A model generated the notes under the pieces. The model saw only the letters and a program-made list of their open reading frames with translations, was not told where the DNA came from and ran no database searches. Made by a program: the position numbers and the translations under genes. From Sanderia malayensis (lineage: Eukaryota > Cnidaria > Scyphozoa > Semaeostomeae > Pelagiidae), in NCBI GenBank assembly GCA_013076295.1, contig RQOL01000742.1, positions 186,001 to 250,000 on the forward strand: DNA of 64,000 bases, written 5' to 3'. Below, in pieces: positions 15,101 through 28,453 of the stretch; position 1 is the stretch's first letter, and every line of letters begins with the position of its first letter.

Positions 15101-15745
15101 AATTAGTATTCATTCCCACAATTTGCGCATGTTTCCATGTCAATTCAGCGAGAACAAATTGTTATACACTTTTAGTTACCCTTTTGAGTAAAATTATCAT
15201 TCATTCCCACAATTTATTTAGATTCATTCCCACAATTTGCGCATGATTGTACGTCAATTCAGCGAAAACAAATTGTTATACACTTTTAGTTACTTTTTCA
15301 GTAATATTAACATTCATTCCCACAATTTACACTAATAAAAGATAACACTCATTCCCACAATTTACACCAACAAAAATTAACTTTTATTCCTGCAACTTAC
15401 ACTAATCAAAATTAACATTCATCCCACAAATTGCGCATGATTTCACTTCAATTCAGCGAGAACAAACTGTTATACACTTTTAGTTACTTTTTCAGCAATA
15501 TTAACATTCATTCGCACAATTTATTTAGATTCATTCCCACAATTTGCGCATGATTCCACGTCAATTCAGCGAGAACACTTTGTTATACACTGTTAGTTAC
15601 TTTTTCAGTAATATTAACATTCATTCCCACAATTTACACTAATAAAAGATAACACTCATTCCCACAATTTACACCAACAAAAATTAACTTTTATTCCCGC
15701 AACTTACACTAATCAAAATTAACATTCATTCCCACAAATTGCGCA
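9200..15745 (+). repeat. 6.5-kb satellite segment duplicated 11.0 kb downstream, copy 1
   Basis: This 6.5-kb run of satellite reappears at about 20,200-26,748. Private markers match at offsets of 11,002 (AAGCAAGATTAGGATTCATT at 9661 and 20663) and 11,003 bp (GATAGCACTCTTTCCCAC at 14228 and 25231). The one-base drift reflects a small indel between them. Similarity is lost on the left near 9,200 and on the right near 15,745, where this copy continues into AGCCAGAACAAATTG with TTTTTCTGTAATATGAAC. Confidence 0.88.
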
Positions 15746-16507
15746 TGATTCCACGTCAATTCAGCCAGAACAAATTGTTATACACTTTTAGTTACTTTTT
15801 CTGTAATATGAACATTCATTCCCACCATTTACACTAATAAAAATTAACTTTTCTTCCCGCAACTTACACTAATCAAAATTAGTATTCATTCCCACGATTT
15901 GCGCATAGTTGCACGGCAATTCAGCGAAAGCAAATTGTTATACTCTTTTAGTTACTTTTTCAGTAATATTAACATTCATTCCCACAATTTACACTAATAA
16001 AAGATAACACTAATTCCCACAATTTACACTAATAAAATTTAACTATCATTCCCACCATTTACACCAATAAAAATCAACTTTTATTCCCGCAACTTACACT
16101 AATCAAAATTAGGATTCATCCCCACAATTTGCGCATGATTCATGTCAATTCAGCGAAAACAAATTGTTACACACATTTAGTTACTTTTTTGAGTAATATT
16201 AACGTTCATTCCTACAATTTATTTAGATTCATTCCCACAATTTGCGCATGATTCCACGTCAATTCAGCCACAACAAATTGCTATACACTTTTAGTTACTT
16301 TTTTCAGTTATGTTAACATTCATTCCCACAATGTACAATAATAAAAGATAACACACATTCCCACAATTTACACTAATAAAAATTAACTTTCATTCCCACA
16401 ATTTACACCAATAAAAATCATCTTTTATTCCCGCAACTTACACTAATCAAAAATAACATTCATTCCCACAATTTGCGCATGATTCCACGTCAATTCAGCG
16501 AAAGCAA

Positions 16508-17792
16508 ATTGTTATAAACTTTTAGTTGCTTGTTTCAGTTATATTAACATTCATTCCCACAATTTGCACCAATAAAAACTAACATTTATTCCCGCAACTT
16601 ACACTAATCAAAATTAGGCTTCATTCCCACAATTTGCGCATGATTCCACGTAAATTCAGCCAGAACAAATTGTTATACATTATAGTTACTTTTTTCAGTA
16701 ATATTAACATTCCTTCCCACTATTTACATTAATAGAAGATAACACTCATTCCCACAATTTACACCAATAAAAATCAACTTTTATACCCGCAACTTACACT
16801 AATCAAAATTAACATTCATTCCCACAATTTGCGCATGATTCCAAGCCAATTCAGCGAAAACAAATTGTTCTACACTTTTAGTTACTTTTTTCAGTCATAT
16901 AAACATGCATTCCCACAATTTACACTAATAAAAACTAACTTTTCTTCCCGCAACTTACACTAATCAAAATTAGGATTCATTCCCACAATTTGCGCATGAT
17001 TCCACGTAAATTCAGCCAGAACAAATTGTTATACATTATAGTTTCTTTTTTCAGTAATATTAACATTCATTCCCACAATTTACAATAATAAAGATAACAT
17101 TCATTCCCACAATTTATACCAATAAAAATTAACTTTTTTTCCCGAAACTTACACTAATCAAAATTAGGATTCATTCCCACAGTTTGCGCATGATTCCACG
17201 TCAATTCAGCGAAAGCAAATTGTTATACTCTTTTGGTTACTTTTTCAGTAATATTAACATTCATTCCTACAATTTACACTAATAAAAGATAACACTAATT
17301 CCCACAATTTACACTAATAAAATTTACCTATCATTCCCACAATTTAAACCAATAAAAATCAACTTTTATTCCCGCAACTTACACTAATCAAAATTAGCAT
17401 TCATCCCCACAATTTGCGCATGATTCATGTCAATTCAGCGAAAACAAATTGTTATACACATTTAGTTACTTTTTTGAGTAATATTAACATTCATTCCTAC
17501 AATTTATTTAGATTCATTGCCACAATTTGCGCATGATTCCACGTCAATTCAGCCACAACAAATTGCTATACACTTTTAGTTACTTTTTTCAGTTATGTTA
17601 ACATTCATTCCCACAATGTACAATAATAAAAGATAACACACATTCCCACAATTTACACTAATAAAAATTAACTTTCATTCCCACAATTTACACCAATAAA
17701 AATCATCTTTTATTCCCGCAACTTACACTAATCAAAAATAACATTCATTCCCACAATTTGCGCATGATTCCACGTCAATTCAGCGAAAGCAA
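16508..17792 (+). repeat. 1,285-bp tandem higher-order repeat, unit 1
   Basis: The unit begins at ATTGTTATAAACTTTTAGTT (16508), and the same marker recurs at 17793. Within the unit the same chain of unusual monomers occurs: the AAAAACTAACATTTATTCCC subunit, TACATTATAGTTACTTTTTT, CATTCCTTCCCACTATTTAC and the ATTGCCACAATTTGCGC variant. Unit 2 follows directly. Confidence 0.85.
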
Positions 17793-19077
17793 ATTGTTAT
17801 AAACTTTTAGTTGCTTGTTTCAGTTATATTAACATTCATTCCCACAATTTGCACCAATAAAAACTAACATTTATTCCCGCAACTTACACTAATCAAAATT
17901 AGGCTTCATTCCCACAATTTGCGCATGATTCCACGTAAATTCAGCCAGAACAAATTGTTATACATTATAGTTACTTTTTTCAGTAATATTAACATTCCTT
18001 CCCACTATTTACATTAATAGAAGATAACACTCATTCCCACAATTTACACCAATAAAAATCAACTTTTATACCCGCAACTTACACTAATCAAAATTAACAT
18101 TCATTCCCACAATTTGCGCATGATTCCAAGCCAATTCAGCGAAAACAAATTGTTCTACACTTTTAGTTACTTTTTTCAGTCATATAAACATGCATTCCCA
18201 CAATTTACACTAATAAAAACTAACTTTTATTCCCGCAACTTACACTAATCAAAATTAGGATTCATTCCCACAATTTGCGCATGATTCCACGTAAATTCAG
18301 CCAGAACAAATTGTTATACATTATAGTTTCTTTTTTCAGTAATATTAACATTCATTCCCACAATTTACAATAATAAAGATAACATTCATTCCCACAATTT
18401 ATACCAATAAAAATTAACTTTTTTTCCCGAAACTTACACTAATCAAAATTAGGATTCATTCCCACAGTTTGCGCATGATTCCACGTCAATTCAGCGAAAG
18501 CAAATTGTTATACTCTTTTGGTTACTTTTTCAGTAATATTAACATTCATTCCTACAATTTACACTAATAAAAGATAACACTAATTCCCACAATTTACACT
18601 AATAAAATTTACCTATCATTCCCACAATTTAAACCAATAAAAATCAACTTTTATTCCCGCAACTTACACTAATCAAAATTAGCATTCATCCCCACAATTT
18701 GCGCATGATTCATGTCAATTCAGCGAAAACAAATTGTTATACACATTTAGTTACTTTTTTGAGTAATATTAACATTCATTCCTACAATTTATTTAGATTC
18801 ATTGCCACAATTTGCGCATGATTCCACGTCAATTCAGCCACAACAAATTGCTATACACTTTTAGTTGCTTTTTTCAGTTATGTTAACATTCATTCCCACA
18901 ATGTACAATAATAGAAAATAACACTCATTCCCCCAATTTACACTAATAAAAATTAACTTTCATTCCCACAATTTACACCAATAAAAATCAACTTTTATTC
19001 CCGCAACTTACACTGATCAAAAATATCATTCATTCCCACAATTTGCGCATGACACCACGTCGATTCAGCGAAAACAA
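17793..19077 (+). repeat. 1,285-bp tandem higher-order repeat, unit 2
   Basis: This is the direct tandem copy of 16,508-17,792, nearly identical by eye. It ends at about 19,077, where the next long module reads AAACTTCTAGTTGCTTGTTT, the same diverged form seen near 8,825. This indicates unequal exchange between misaligned copies. Confidence 0.83.
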
Positions 19078-20199
19078 ATTGTTATAAACTTCTAGTTGCT
19101 TGTTTCAGTTACATTAACATTCATTCCCACAATTTGCACCAATAAAAACTAACTTTTATTCCCGCAACTTACTTACTATTCAAAATTAGGATTCATTCCC
19201 ACAATTTGCGCATGATTCCACGTAAATTCAGCCCGAAAAAATTGTTATACATTATAGTTACTTTTTTCAGTAAAATTAACATTCAATCCCACAATTTACA
19301 CTAATAAAAGATTACACTCATTCCCACAATTTACACCAATAAAAAATAACTTTAATTCCCGCAACTTACACTAATCAAAATTAGGATTCATTCCCACAGT
19401 TTGCGCATGATTCCACGTCAATTGAGCGAGAACAAATTGTTATACACATTTAGTTACTTCTTTCAGTAATATTAACATTCATTCCCACAATTTACAATAA
19501 CATTCATTCCCACAATTTATACCAATGAAAATTAACTTTTTTTCCCGAAATTTACACTAATCAAAATTAACATTCATTCCCACAAATTGCGCATGATTCC
19601 ACGTCAATTCAGCGAAGAAAAATTCTTATACACTTTTAGATACTTTTTTCAGTTATAATAACATTCATTCCCACAATTTACACCAATAAAAATTAACTTT
19701 TATTCCCGCAACTTACACTAATAAATTTCAGGATTCATTCCCACAATTTGCGCACGATTCCAAGTCAATTCAGCGAGAACAAATTGTTATGCACTTTTAG
19801 TTACTTTTTTCAGTAAAATTAACATTCATTCCCACAATTTACACTAATAAAAGATAACACTCATTGCCACAATTTACACCAACAAAAATTTACTTTTATT
19901 CCCGCAACTTACACTAATCAAAATTAACATTCATTCCCACAAATTGCGCATGATTTCACGTCAATTCAGCGAGAACAAATTGTTATACACTTTTAGTTAC
20001 TTTTTCAGTAATATTAACATTCATTCCCACAATTTACACTAATAAAAGATAACACTCATTCCCACAATTTACACCAACAAAAATTAACTTTTATTCCCGC
20101 AACTTACACTAATCAAAATTAACATTCATTCCCACAAATTGCGCATGATTTCACGTCAATTCAGCGAGGACAAATTTTTATTCACTTTTAGTTACTTTT

Positions 20200-23100
20200 T
20201 TCAGTAATATTAACATTCATTCCCACAATTTACACTAATAAAAGATAACACTCATTCCCACAATTTACACCAACAAAAATTAACTTTTATTCCCGCAACT
20301 TACACTAATCAAAATTAACATTCATTCCCACAAATTGCGCATTATTCCACGTCAATTCAGCGAGAACAAATTGTTATACACTTTTAGTTACTTTTTCAGT
20401 AATATTAACATTCATTCCCACATTTTACACTAATAAAAGATAACACTCATTCCCACAATTTACAACAACAAAAGTTAACTTTTATTCCCGCAACTTACAC
20501 TAATCAAAATTAACATTCATTCCCACAAATTGCGCATGATTTCACGTCAATTCAGCGAAAACAAATTGTTATGCACTTTTAGTTACTTGTTTCAGTTATA
20601 TTAACATTCATTCCCACAATTTGCACCAATAAAAATTAATTTTTATTCCCGCAACTTACACTAAGCAAGATTAGGATTCATTCCCACAATTTGCGCATGA
20701 TTCGATGTCATTTTCAGGGAGAACAAATTGTTATACACTATTAGTTACTTTTTTCAATAATATTAACATTCCTTCCCACTATTTACACTAATAGAAGATA
20801 ACACTCATTCCCACAATTTACACCGATAAAAATCAACTTTTATACCCGCAACTTACACTAATCAAAATTAACATTCATTCCCACAATTTGCGCATGATTC
20901 CAAGCCAATTCAGCGAAAACAAATTGTTCTACACTTTTAGTTACTTTTTTCAGTCATATAAACATGCATTCCCACAATTTACACTAATAAAAACTAACTT
21001 TTATTCCCGCAACTTACACTAATCAAAATTAGGATTCATTCCCACAATTTGCGCATGATTCCACGTAAATTCAGCCAGAACAAATTGTTATACATTATAG
21101 TTACTTTTTTCAGTAAAATTAACATTCAATCCCATAATTTACACTAATAAAAGATTACACTCATTCCCACAATTTACACCAATAAAAAATAACTTTTATT
21201 CCCGCAACTTACACCAATCAAAATTAGGATTCATTCCCACAGTTTGCGCATGATTCCACGTCAATTCAGCCAGAACAAATTGTTATACACTTTTAGTTAA
21301 TTTTTCAGTAATATTAACATTCATTCCCACAATTTACACTAATAAAAGATAACACTAATTCCCACAATTTACACTAATAAAATTTACCTATCATTCCCGC
21401 AATTTACACCAATAAAAATCAACTTTTTTTCCCGCAACTTACACTAATCAAAATTAACATTCATTCCCACAAATTGCGCATGATTCCACGTCAATTCAGC
21501 GAAGAAAAATTCTTATACACTTTTAGATACTTTTTTCAGTTATAATAACATTCATTCCCACAATTTACACCAATAAAAATTAACTTTTATTCCCGCAACT
21601 TACACTAATAAATTTCAGGATTCATTCCCACAATTTGCGCACGATTCCATGTCAATTCAGCGAGAACAAATTGTTATGCACTTTTAGTTACTTTTTTCAG
21701 TAAAATTAACATTCATTCCCACAATTTACACTAACAAAAGATAACACTCATTGCCACAATTTACAGCAACAAAAATTTACTTTTATTCCCGCAACTTACA
21801 CTAATCAAAATTAACATTCATTCCCACAAATTGCGCATGATTTCACGTCAATTCAGCGAGAACAAATTGTTATACACTTTTAGTTACTTTTTCAGTAATA
21901 TTAACATTCATTCCCACAATTTACACGAATAAAAGATAACACTAATTCCCACAATTTAAACCAACAAAAATTAACTTTTATTCCCGCAACTTACACTAAT
22001 CAAAATTAACATTCATTCCCACAAATTGCGCATGATTTCACGTCAATTCAGCGAGAAAAAATTGTTATACACTTTTAGTTACTTTTTCAGTAATATTAAC
22101 ATTCATTCCCACAATTTACACGAATAAAAGATAACACTAATTCCCACAATTTACACTAATAAAATTAATTTTCCCTCCCACAATTTACTCCAATAAAATT
22201 CAAGTTTTATTCCCGCAACTTACATTAATAAAAATTAACATTCATTCCCACAATTTGCGCATGTTTCCACGTCAATTCAGCGAGATCAAATTGTTATACA
22301 CTTTTAGCTACTTTTTTCAGTTATATTAACATACATTCCCACCATTTACACTAATAAAAATTAACTTTTATTCCCGCAACTTACACTAATGAAAATTAAC
22401 TTTTATTCCCGCAACTTACACTAATCAAAATTAATTTTTATTCCCGCAACTTACACTAATCAAAATTAGTATTCATTCCCAAAATTTGCGCATGTTTCCA
22501 CGTCAATGCATCCAGAACAAATTGTTATACACTTTTAGTTACTTTTTCAGTAATATTAACATTCATTCCCACAATTTACTTAGATTCATTCCCACAATTT
22601 GCGAATGATTCCACGTAAATTCAGCGAGAACAAATTTTTATTCACTTTTAGTTACTTTTTTCAGTAATATTAACATTCATTCCCACATTTTACACTAATA
22701 AAAGATAACACTCATTCCCACAATTTACACCAACAAAAATTAACTTTTATTCCCGCAACTTACACTAATCAAAATTAACATTCATTCCCACAAATTGCGC
22801 ATGATTCCACGTCAATTCAGCGAGAACAAATTGTTATACACTTTTAGTTACTTTTTCAGTAATATTAACATTCATTCCCTCAATTTACACTAATAAAAGA
22901 TAACACTCATTCCCACAATTTACACCAACAAAAATTAACTTTTATTCCCGCAACTTACACTAATCAAAATTAACATTCATTCCCACAAATTGCGCATGAT
23001 TTCACGTCAATTAAGGGAGAACAAAATGTTATACACTTTTATTTACTTTTTCAGTAATATTAACATACATTCCCACATTTTACACTAATAAAAGATAACA

Positions 23101-26100
23101 CTCATTCCCACAATTTACACCAACAAAAATTAACTTTTTTTCCCGCAACTTACACTAATCAAAATTAACATTCATTCCCACAAATTGCGCATGATTCCAC
23201 GTCAATTCAGCGAGAACAAATTGTTATACACTTTTAGTTACTTTTTCAGTAATATTAACATTCATTCCCTCAATTTACACTAATAAAAGATAACACTCAT
23301 TCCCACAATTTACACCAACAAAAATTAACTTTTATTCCGCAACTTACACTAATCAAAATTAACTTTTATTCCCGCAACTTACCCTAATCAAAATTAACTT
23401 TTATTCCCGCAACTTACACTTATCAAAACTAGGATTCATTCCCACAATTTGCGCATGATTCCACGTCAATTCAGCGAGATCAAATTGTTATACACTTTTA
23501 GCTACTTTTTTCAGTTATATTAACATACATTCCCACCATTTACACTAATAACAATTAACTTTTATTCCCGCAACTTACACTAATCAAAATTAACTTTTAT
23601 TCCCGCAACTTACACCAATCAAAATTAGTATTCATTCCCAAAATTTGCGCATGTTTCCACGTCAATGCAGCCAGAACAAATTGTTATACACTTGTAGTTA
23701 CTTTTTTCTGTAATATTAACATTGATTCCCACAATTTACACTAATAAAAGACAACATTCACTCGCACAATTTACACCAATAAAAATTAACTTTTTTTCCC
23801 GAAACATACACTAATCAAAATTAACATTCATTCCCACAAATTGCGCATGATTTCACGTCAATTCAGCGAAAACAAATTGTTATACTCTTTTAGTTACTTT
23901 TTTCAGTAATATTAACATTTTTTCCCGCAACTTACACTAATCAAAATTAACATTCATTCCCACAAATTGCGCATGATTTCACGTCAATTCAGCGAGAACA
24001 AATTGTTATACACTTTTAGTTACTTTTTCAGTAATATTCACATTAATTCCCACAATTTACACGAATAAAAGATAACACTAATTCCCACAATTTACACTAA
24101 TAAAAATTAATTTTCCCTCCCACAATTTACACCAATAAAATTCAAGTTTTATTCCCGCAACTTACATTAATCAAAATTAACATTCATTCCCACAATTTGC
24201 GCATGTTTCCACGTCAATTCAGCGAGATCAAATTGTTATACACTTTTAGCTACTTTTTTCAGTTATATTAACATACATTCCCACCATTTACACTAATAAA
24301 AATTAACTTTTATTCCCGCAACTTACACTAATGAAAATTAACTTTTATTCCCGCAACTTACACTAATCAAAATTAACTTTTATTCCCGGAACTTACACTA
24401 ATCAAAATTAGTATTCATTCCCAAAATTTGCGCATGTTTCCACGTCAATGCATCCAGAACAAATTGTTATACACTTTTAGTTACTTTTTCAGTAATATTA
24501 ACATTCATTCCCACAATTTATTTAGATTCATTCCCACAATTTGCGAATGATTCCACGTAAATTCAGCGAGAACAAATTTTTATTCCCTTTTAGTTACTTT
24601 TTTCAGTAATATTAACATTCATTCCCACATTTTACACTAATAAAAGATAACACTCATCCCCACAATTTACACCAACAAAAATTAACTTTTATTCCCGCAA
24701 CTTACACTAATCAAAATTAACATTCATTCCCACAAATTGCGCATGATTCCACGTCAATTCAGCGAGAACAAATTGTTATACACTTTTAGTTACTTTTTCA
24801 GTAATATTAACATTCATTCCCACAATTTACACTAATAAAAGATAACACTCATTCCCACAATTTACACCAACAAAAATTAACTTTTATTCCCGCAACTTAC
24901 ACTAATCAAAATTAACATTCATTCCCACAAATTGCGCATGATTTCACGTCAATTAAGCGAGAACAAATTGTTATACACTTTTATTTACTTTTTCAGTAAT
25001 ATTAAGATACATTCCCACCATTTACACTAATAAAAATTAACTTTTATTCCCGCAACTTACAGTAATGAAAATTAACTTTTATTCCCGCAATTTACACTAA
25101 TCAAAATTAGTATTCATTCCCACAATTTGCGCATGATTCCATGTCAATTCAGCGAGAACAAATTGCTATACTCTTTTAGTTACTTTTTCAGTAATATTAA
25201 CATTCATTCCCACAATTTACAATAAAAAAAGATAGCACTCTTTCCCACAATTTACACTAATAAAAATTAACTTTCATTCACACAATTTACACCAATAAAA
25301 ATCAACTTTTGTTCCCGCAACTTACACTAATCAAAATTAACATTCATTCCCACCAATTGCGCATGATTCCACGTCAATTCAGCGAGAACAAATTGTTATA
25401 CACTTTTAGTTACTTTTTCAGTAATATTAACATTCATTCCCATATTTTACACTAATAATAGATAACACTCATTCCCACAATTTACACCAACAAAAATTAA
25501 CTTTTATTCCCGCAACTCACACTAATCAAAATTAACATTCATTCCCACAAATTGCGCATGATTCCACGTCAATTCAGCCAGAACAAATTGTTATACACTT
25601 TTAGTTACTTTTTCAGTAATATTAACATTCATTCCCACAATTTACACTAATAAAAGATAACACTCATTCCCACAATTTACACCAACAAAAATTAACTTTT
25701 ATTCCCGCAACTTACACTAATGAAAATTAACTTTTATTCCCGCAACTTACACTAATCAAAATTAACTTTTATTCCCGCAACTTACACTAATCAAAATTAG
25801 TATTCATTCCCAAAATTTGCGCATGTTTCCACGTCAATGCAGCCAGAACAAATTGTTATACATTTTTAGTTACTTTTTTCAGTAATATTAACATTCATTC
25901 CCACAATTTATTTAGATTCATTCCCACAATTTGCGCATGATTCCACGTCAATTCAGCGAAAACAAATTGCTATACTCTTTTAGTTACTTTTTTCAGTAAT
26001 ATGAACATTCATTCCTACCATTTACACTAATCAAAATTAACTTTTATTCTGCAACTTACACTAATCAAAATTAACTTTTATTCCCGCAACCTACACTAAT

Positions 26101-26748
26101 CAAAATTAGTATTCATTCCCACAATTTGCGCATGTTTCCATGTCAATTCAGCGAGAACAAATTGTTATACACTTTTAGTTACCCTTTTGAGTAAAATTAT
26201 CATTCATTCCCACAATTTATTTAGATTCATTCCCACAATTTGCGCATGATTGTACGTCAATTCAGCGAAAACAAATTGTTATACACTTTTAGTTACTTTT
26301 TCAGTAATATTAACATTCATTCCCACAATTTACACTAATAAAAGATAACACTCATTCCCACAATTTACACCAACAAAAATTAACTTTTATTCCTGCAACT
26401 TACACTAATCAAAATTAACATTCATCCCACAAATTGCGCATGATTTCACGTCAATTCAGCGAGAACAAACTGTTATACACTTTTAGTTACTTTTTCAGCA
26501 ATATTAACATTCATTCGCACAATTTATTTAGATTCATTCCCACAATTTGCGCATGATTCCACGTCAATCCAGCGAGAACACTTTGTTATACACTTTTAGT
26601 TACTTTTTCAGTAATATTAACATTCATTCCCACAATTTACACTAATAAAAGATAACACTCATTCCCACAATTTACACCAACAAAAATTAACTTTTATTCC
26701 CGCAACTTACACTAATCAAAATTAACATTCATTCCCACAAATTGCGCA
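20200..26748 (+). repeat. 6.5-kb satellite segment, copy 2 of the 11.0-kb offset duplication
   Basis: This copy is nearly identical by eye to about 9,200-15,745 over its whole length, including rare variants such as GATGTCATTTTCAGGGAGAA and ATGCATCCAGAACAAATTG. It ends about 340 bp left of the retrotransposon insertion. A few substitutions separate the copies, for example TGATTTCACTTCAATTC against TGATTTCACGTCAATTC. Confidence 0.87.
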
Positions 26749-27080
26749 TGATTTCACGTCAATTCAGCGAGAACAAACTGTTATACACTTTTAGTTACTT
26801 TTTTAGCAATATTAACATTCATTCCCACAATTTATTTAGATTCATTCCCACAATTTGCGCATGATTCCACGTCAATTCAGCGAGAACACTTTGTTATACA
26901 CTTTTAGTTACTTTTTTTCAGTAATTCTAACATTCATTCCCACAACTTACACTAATCAAAATTAGTATTCATTCCCACAATTTGCGCATGATTCCACTTC
27001 AATTCAGCGAAAACAAATTGTTATACTCTTTTAGTTACTTTTTTCAGTATTATTAACATTTTTTCCCGCAACTTACAATA

Positions 27081-27091
27081 ATCGTAATTAA
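27081..27091. repeat. Left target-site duplication of the retrotransposon
   Basis: ATCGTAATTAA stands directly before the truncated element. The consensus satellite here reads ATCAAAATTAA. The right flank, ATCGAAATTAA at 29,440-29,450, shares the rare G at the fourth base, which I did not notice in other satellite copies. This supports an 11-bp duplication with one later mismatch. Confidence 0.6.
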
Positions 27092-28453
27092 ATTAATGAG
27101 GATATAGACGATGCCGTTTATTGTTGGGAGACAATGTACAAAGATGTTCTAAATGAGTTTATTTCCAATAGGTTGGCAAAAACACGACAAAATAATCTCC
27201 CATGGGTCAATAGAGAAATCAAGAAAGCAATGAATTTGAGATACAAAACTTTATTGAAATGGCAAAGAAATAGAAGTAATAACAAGTTGAGGGAAGAATA
27301 TAAAGTCTTAAGAAATAAGATTAACATCATGCTGCGAAAAGCAGAAGCTGAGTATTGGAAGGACCAATTTAACAAATCAAATAGCTCTAGAGAGTTTTGG
27401 CAGATAGTGAACAAAATGAAAGGCAAATCTAAGACTAATAACATCCAAGCATTAAAAAATGACGACGGGGATCTTGTCACAGAGGACTCTGAAAAGGCTG
27501 AGTTACTAAACAATCACTTCGCTGATGTTGGAAAAAAACTTGCATCAAACTTTTCAAATCAAAACGATGATAACTTTATAAAACATATTAGTCGAGTAAC
27601 ACCTACCAGCGAATCATTCAAGAGTGACATTGTTTATCTGGCACATCAAGTTACAACCCTAAATCCACACAAATCTATGGGAGCTGATGAAATAGCTCCA
27701 AGAGAAGTCAAAGCTGCAAATCATTCCATTTTGGAGGGGCTAAAGATTGTGATCGATAAGAGTTTTGAGGATAGCAAATTCCCACAAGCATGGAAAATTG
27801 CCAAACGTAAAAGTGCATTCAAAAAGGGGTCAAATGTGGAAAGAGAAAACTATAGACCACTTTCATTACTTAGTGTTCCTAGTAAGATACAGGAGGGCCA
27901 GATATGCAAGACCGTGGACAGACACCTTGATCTGAATGGTGCTACTACTCCATATCAGTGGGGATTTAAAAAGGGCAAATCGACAGAGGAACTACTTTTA
28001 TTAATGACTGAGACCTGGAAAAAAGCTTTAGACAAAGGTTGCATCATCGGTGTACTCCTTATTGATTTTCGAAAAGCTTTCGACTCTGTAAACCATACCA
28101 TCATGAAAACGAAACTCAAAGGATTTGGATTTACAGGAAATGCTTACACAATGCTAGAGAGCTACCTGGATAATAGGCAACAATTTGTTGAATTGAACAA
28201 TACAAGATCACGCATGAGAGATGTTTCCTATGGGGTACCTCAAGGGTCGCTCTTAGGCCCAAGATTGTTCTCCATGTATATTAATGACCTACCTGACTAT
28301 ATTACAAAGGGTGATGTTTATCTATTTGCTGACGATACAACATTTTTTTATATTGGGCAAAACATTGAAGAGGTTATTGATACACTAAATGAAATCGGGC
28401 TAGAGATTAAGCATTGGTGTGAAAAAAAATCAACTAACAATCCACACCGATAA
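27092..28453 (+). pseudogene. Non-LTR reverse transcriptase, N-terminal part with catalytic core (truncated, frameshifted)
   Basis: In life this polyprotein makes cDNA from element RNA at a nicked genomic target. The reading frame is open from the left junction (27,092; residues I-N-E-D-I-D-D-A...); the first ATG at 27,134 is internal, so it is not a true start. Numbering from that Met: a basic linker rich in K/R (about 1-75), FKKG and YRPLSLL of RT motif 1 (Y240), motif A LLIDFRKAFDSVNH with catalytic D311, motif B YGVPQGSLLGP (G367), and motif C FADDTT with catalytic D400 and D401. All three catalytic Asp are intact. The frame fails at an eight-A run, 28,422-28,429, and ends out of frame at 28,453; the true continuation lies one frame over. 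Some normally conserved positions look changed, such as SKIQEGQICK where relatives usually have a SK-hydrophobic-FE pattern. Confidence 0.92.

Larger units (their letters stand above)
15740..19142 (+). repeat. Satellite segment, copy 2 of the 8,977-bp offset duplication, internally expanded
   Basis: The segment matches about 6,763-8,880 at an offset of 8,977 bp and then contains an extra tandem copy of 1,285 bp. It ends where the sequence becomes TTACTTACTATTCAAAATTA, which has no counterpart after 8,880. Block order suggests that the long duplication came first and the 1,285-bp tandem step later in this copy only. Confidence 0.78.
1..27091 (+). repeat. Satellite array, block I (about 195-bp composite monomers)
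   Basis: This is continuous tandem satellite DNA that is already running at base 1, so the left end lies outside the window. The common monomer has one long module of about 90 bp (core TTGCGCATGATTCCACGTCA, then ATTCAGCGAGAACAAATTGT, then TTTTAGTTACTTTTTCAGTA) followed by three 35-bp subunits. The subunits are of three kinds: TTCCCACAATTTACACTAAT with AAAGATAACACTCA, TTCCCACAATTTACACCAAC with AAAATTAACTTTTA, and TTCCCGCAACTTACACTAAT with CAAAATTAACATTCA. Some monomers carry zero to four subunits, or a shortened 23-bp form ending TTTAGATTCA. No long open frame exists in either direction across the block, which argues against coding function. Copies differ by scattered substitutions and many share private variants, indicating block duplication. 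Centromeric or pericentromeric location is possible but not shown. Confidence 0.97.

Noticed and set aside
1..27091. CRISPR-like regular repeats
   Set aside because: Repeats are contiguous and nested with no unique spacers of constant length, the 'spacers' are diverged copies of the same unit, and the surroundings are eukaryotic. No cas genes are present.
27118..27513. Open frame of 131 codons on the minus strand
   Set aside because: It is antisense to the start of the reverse transcriptase, with a low-complexity Leu/Phe-rich composition and no domain.
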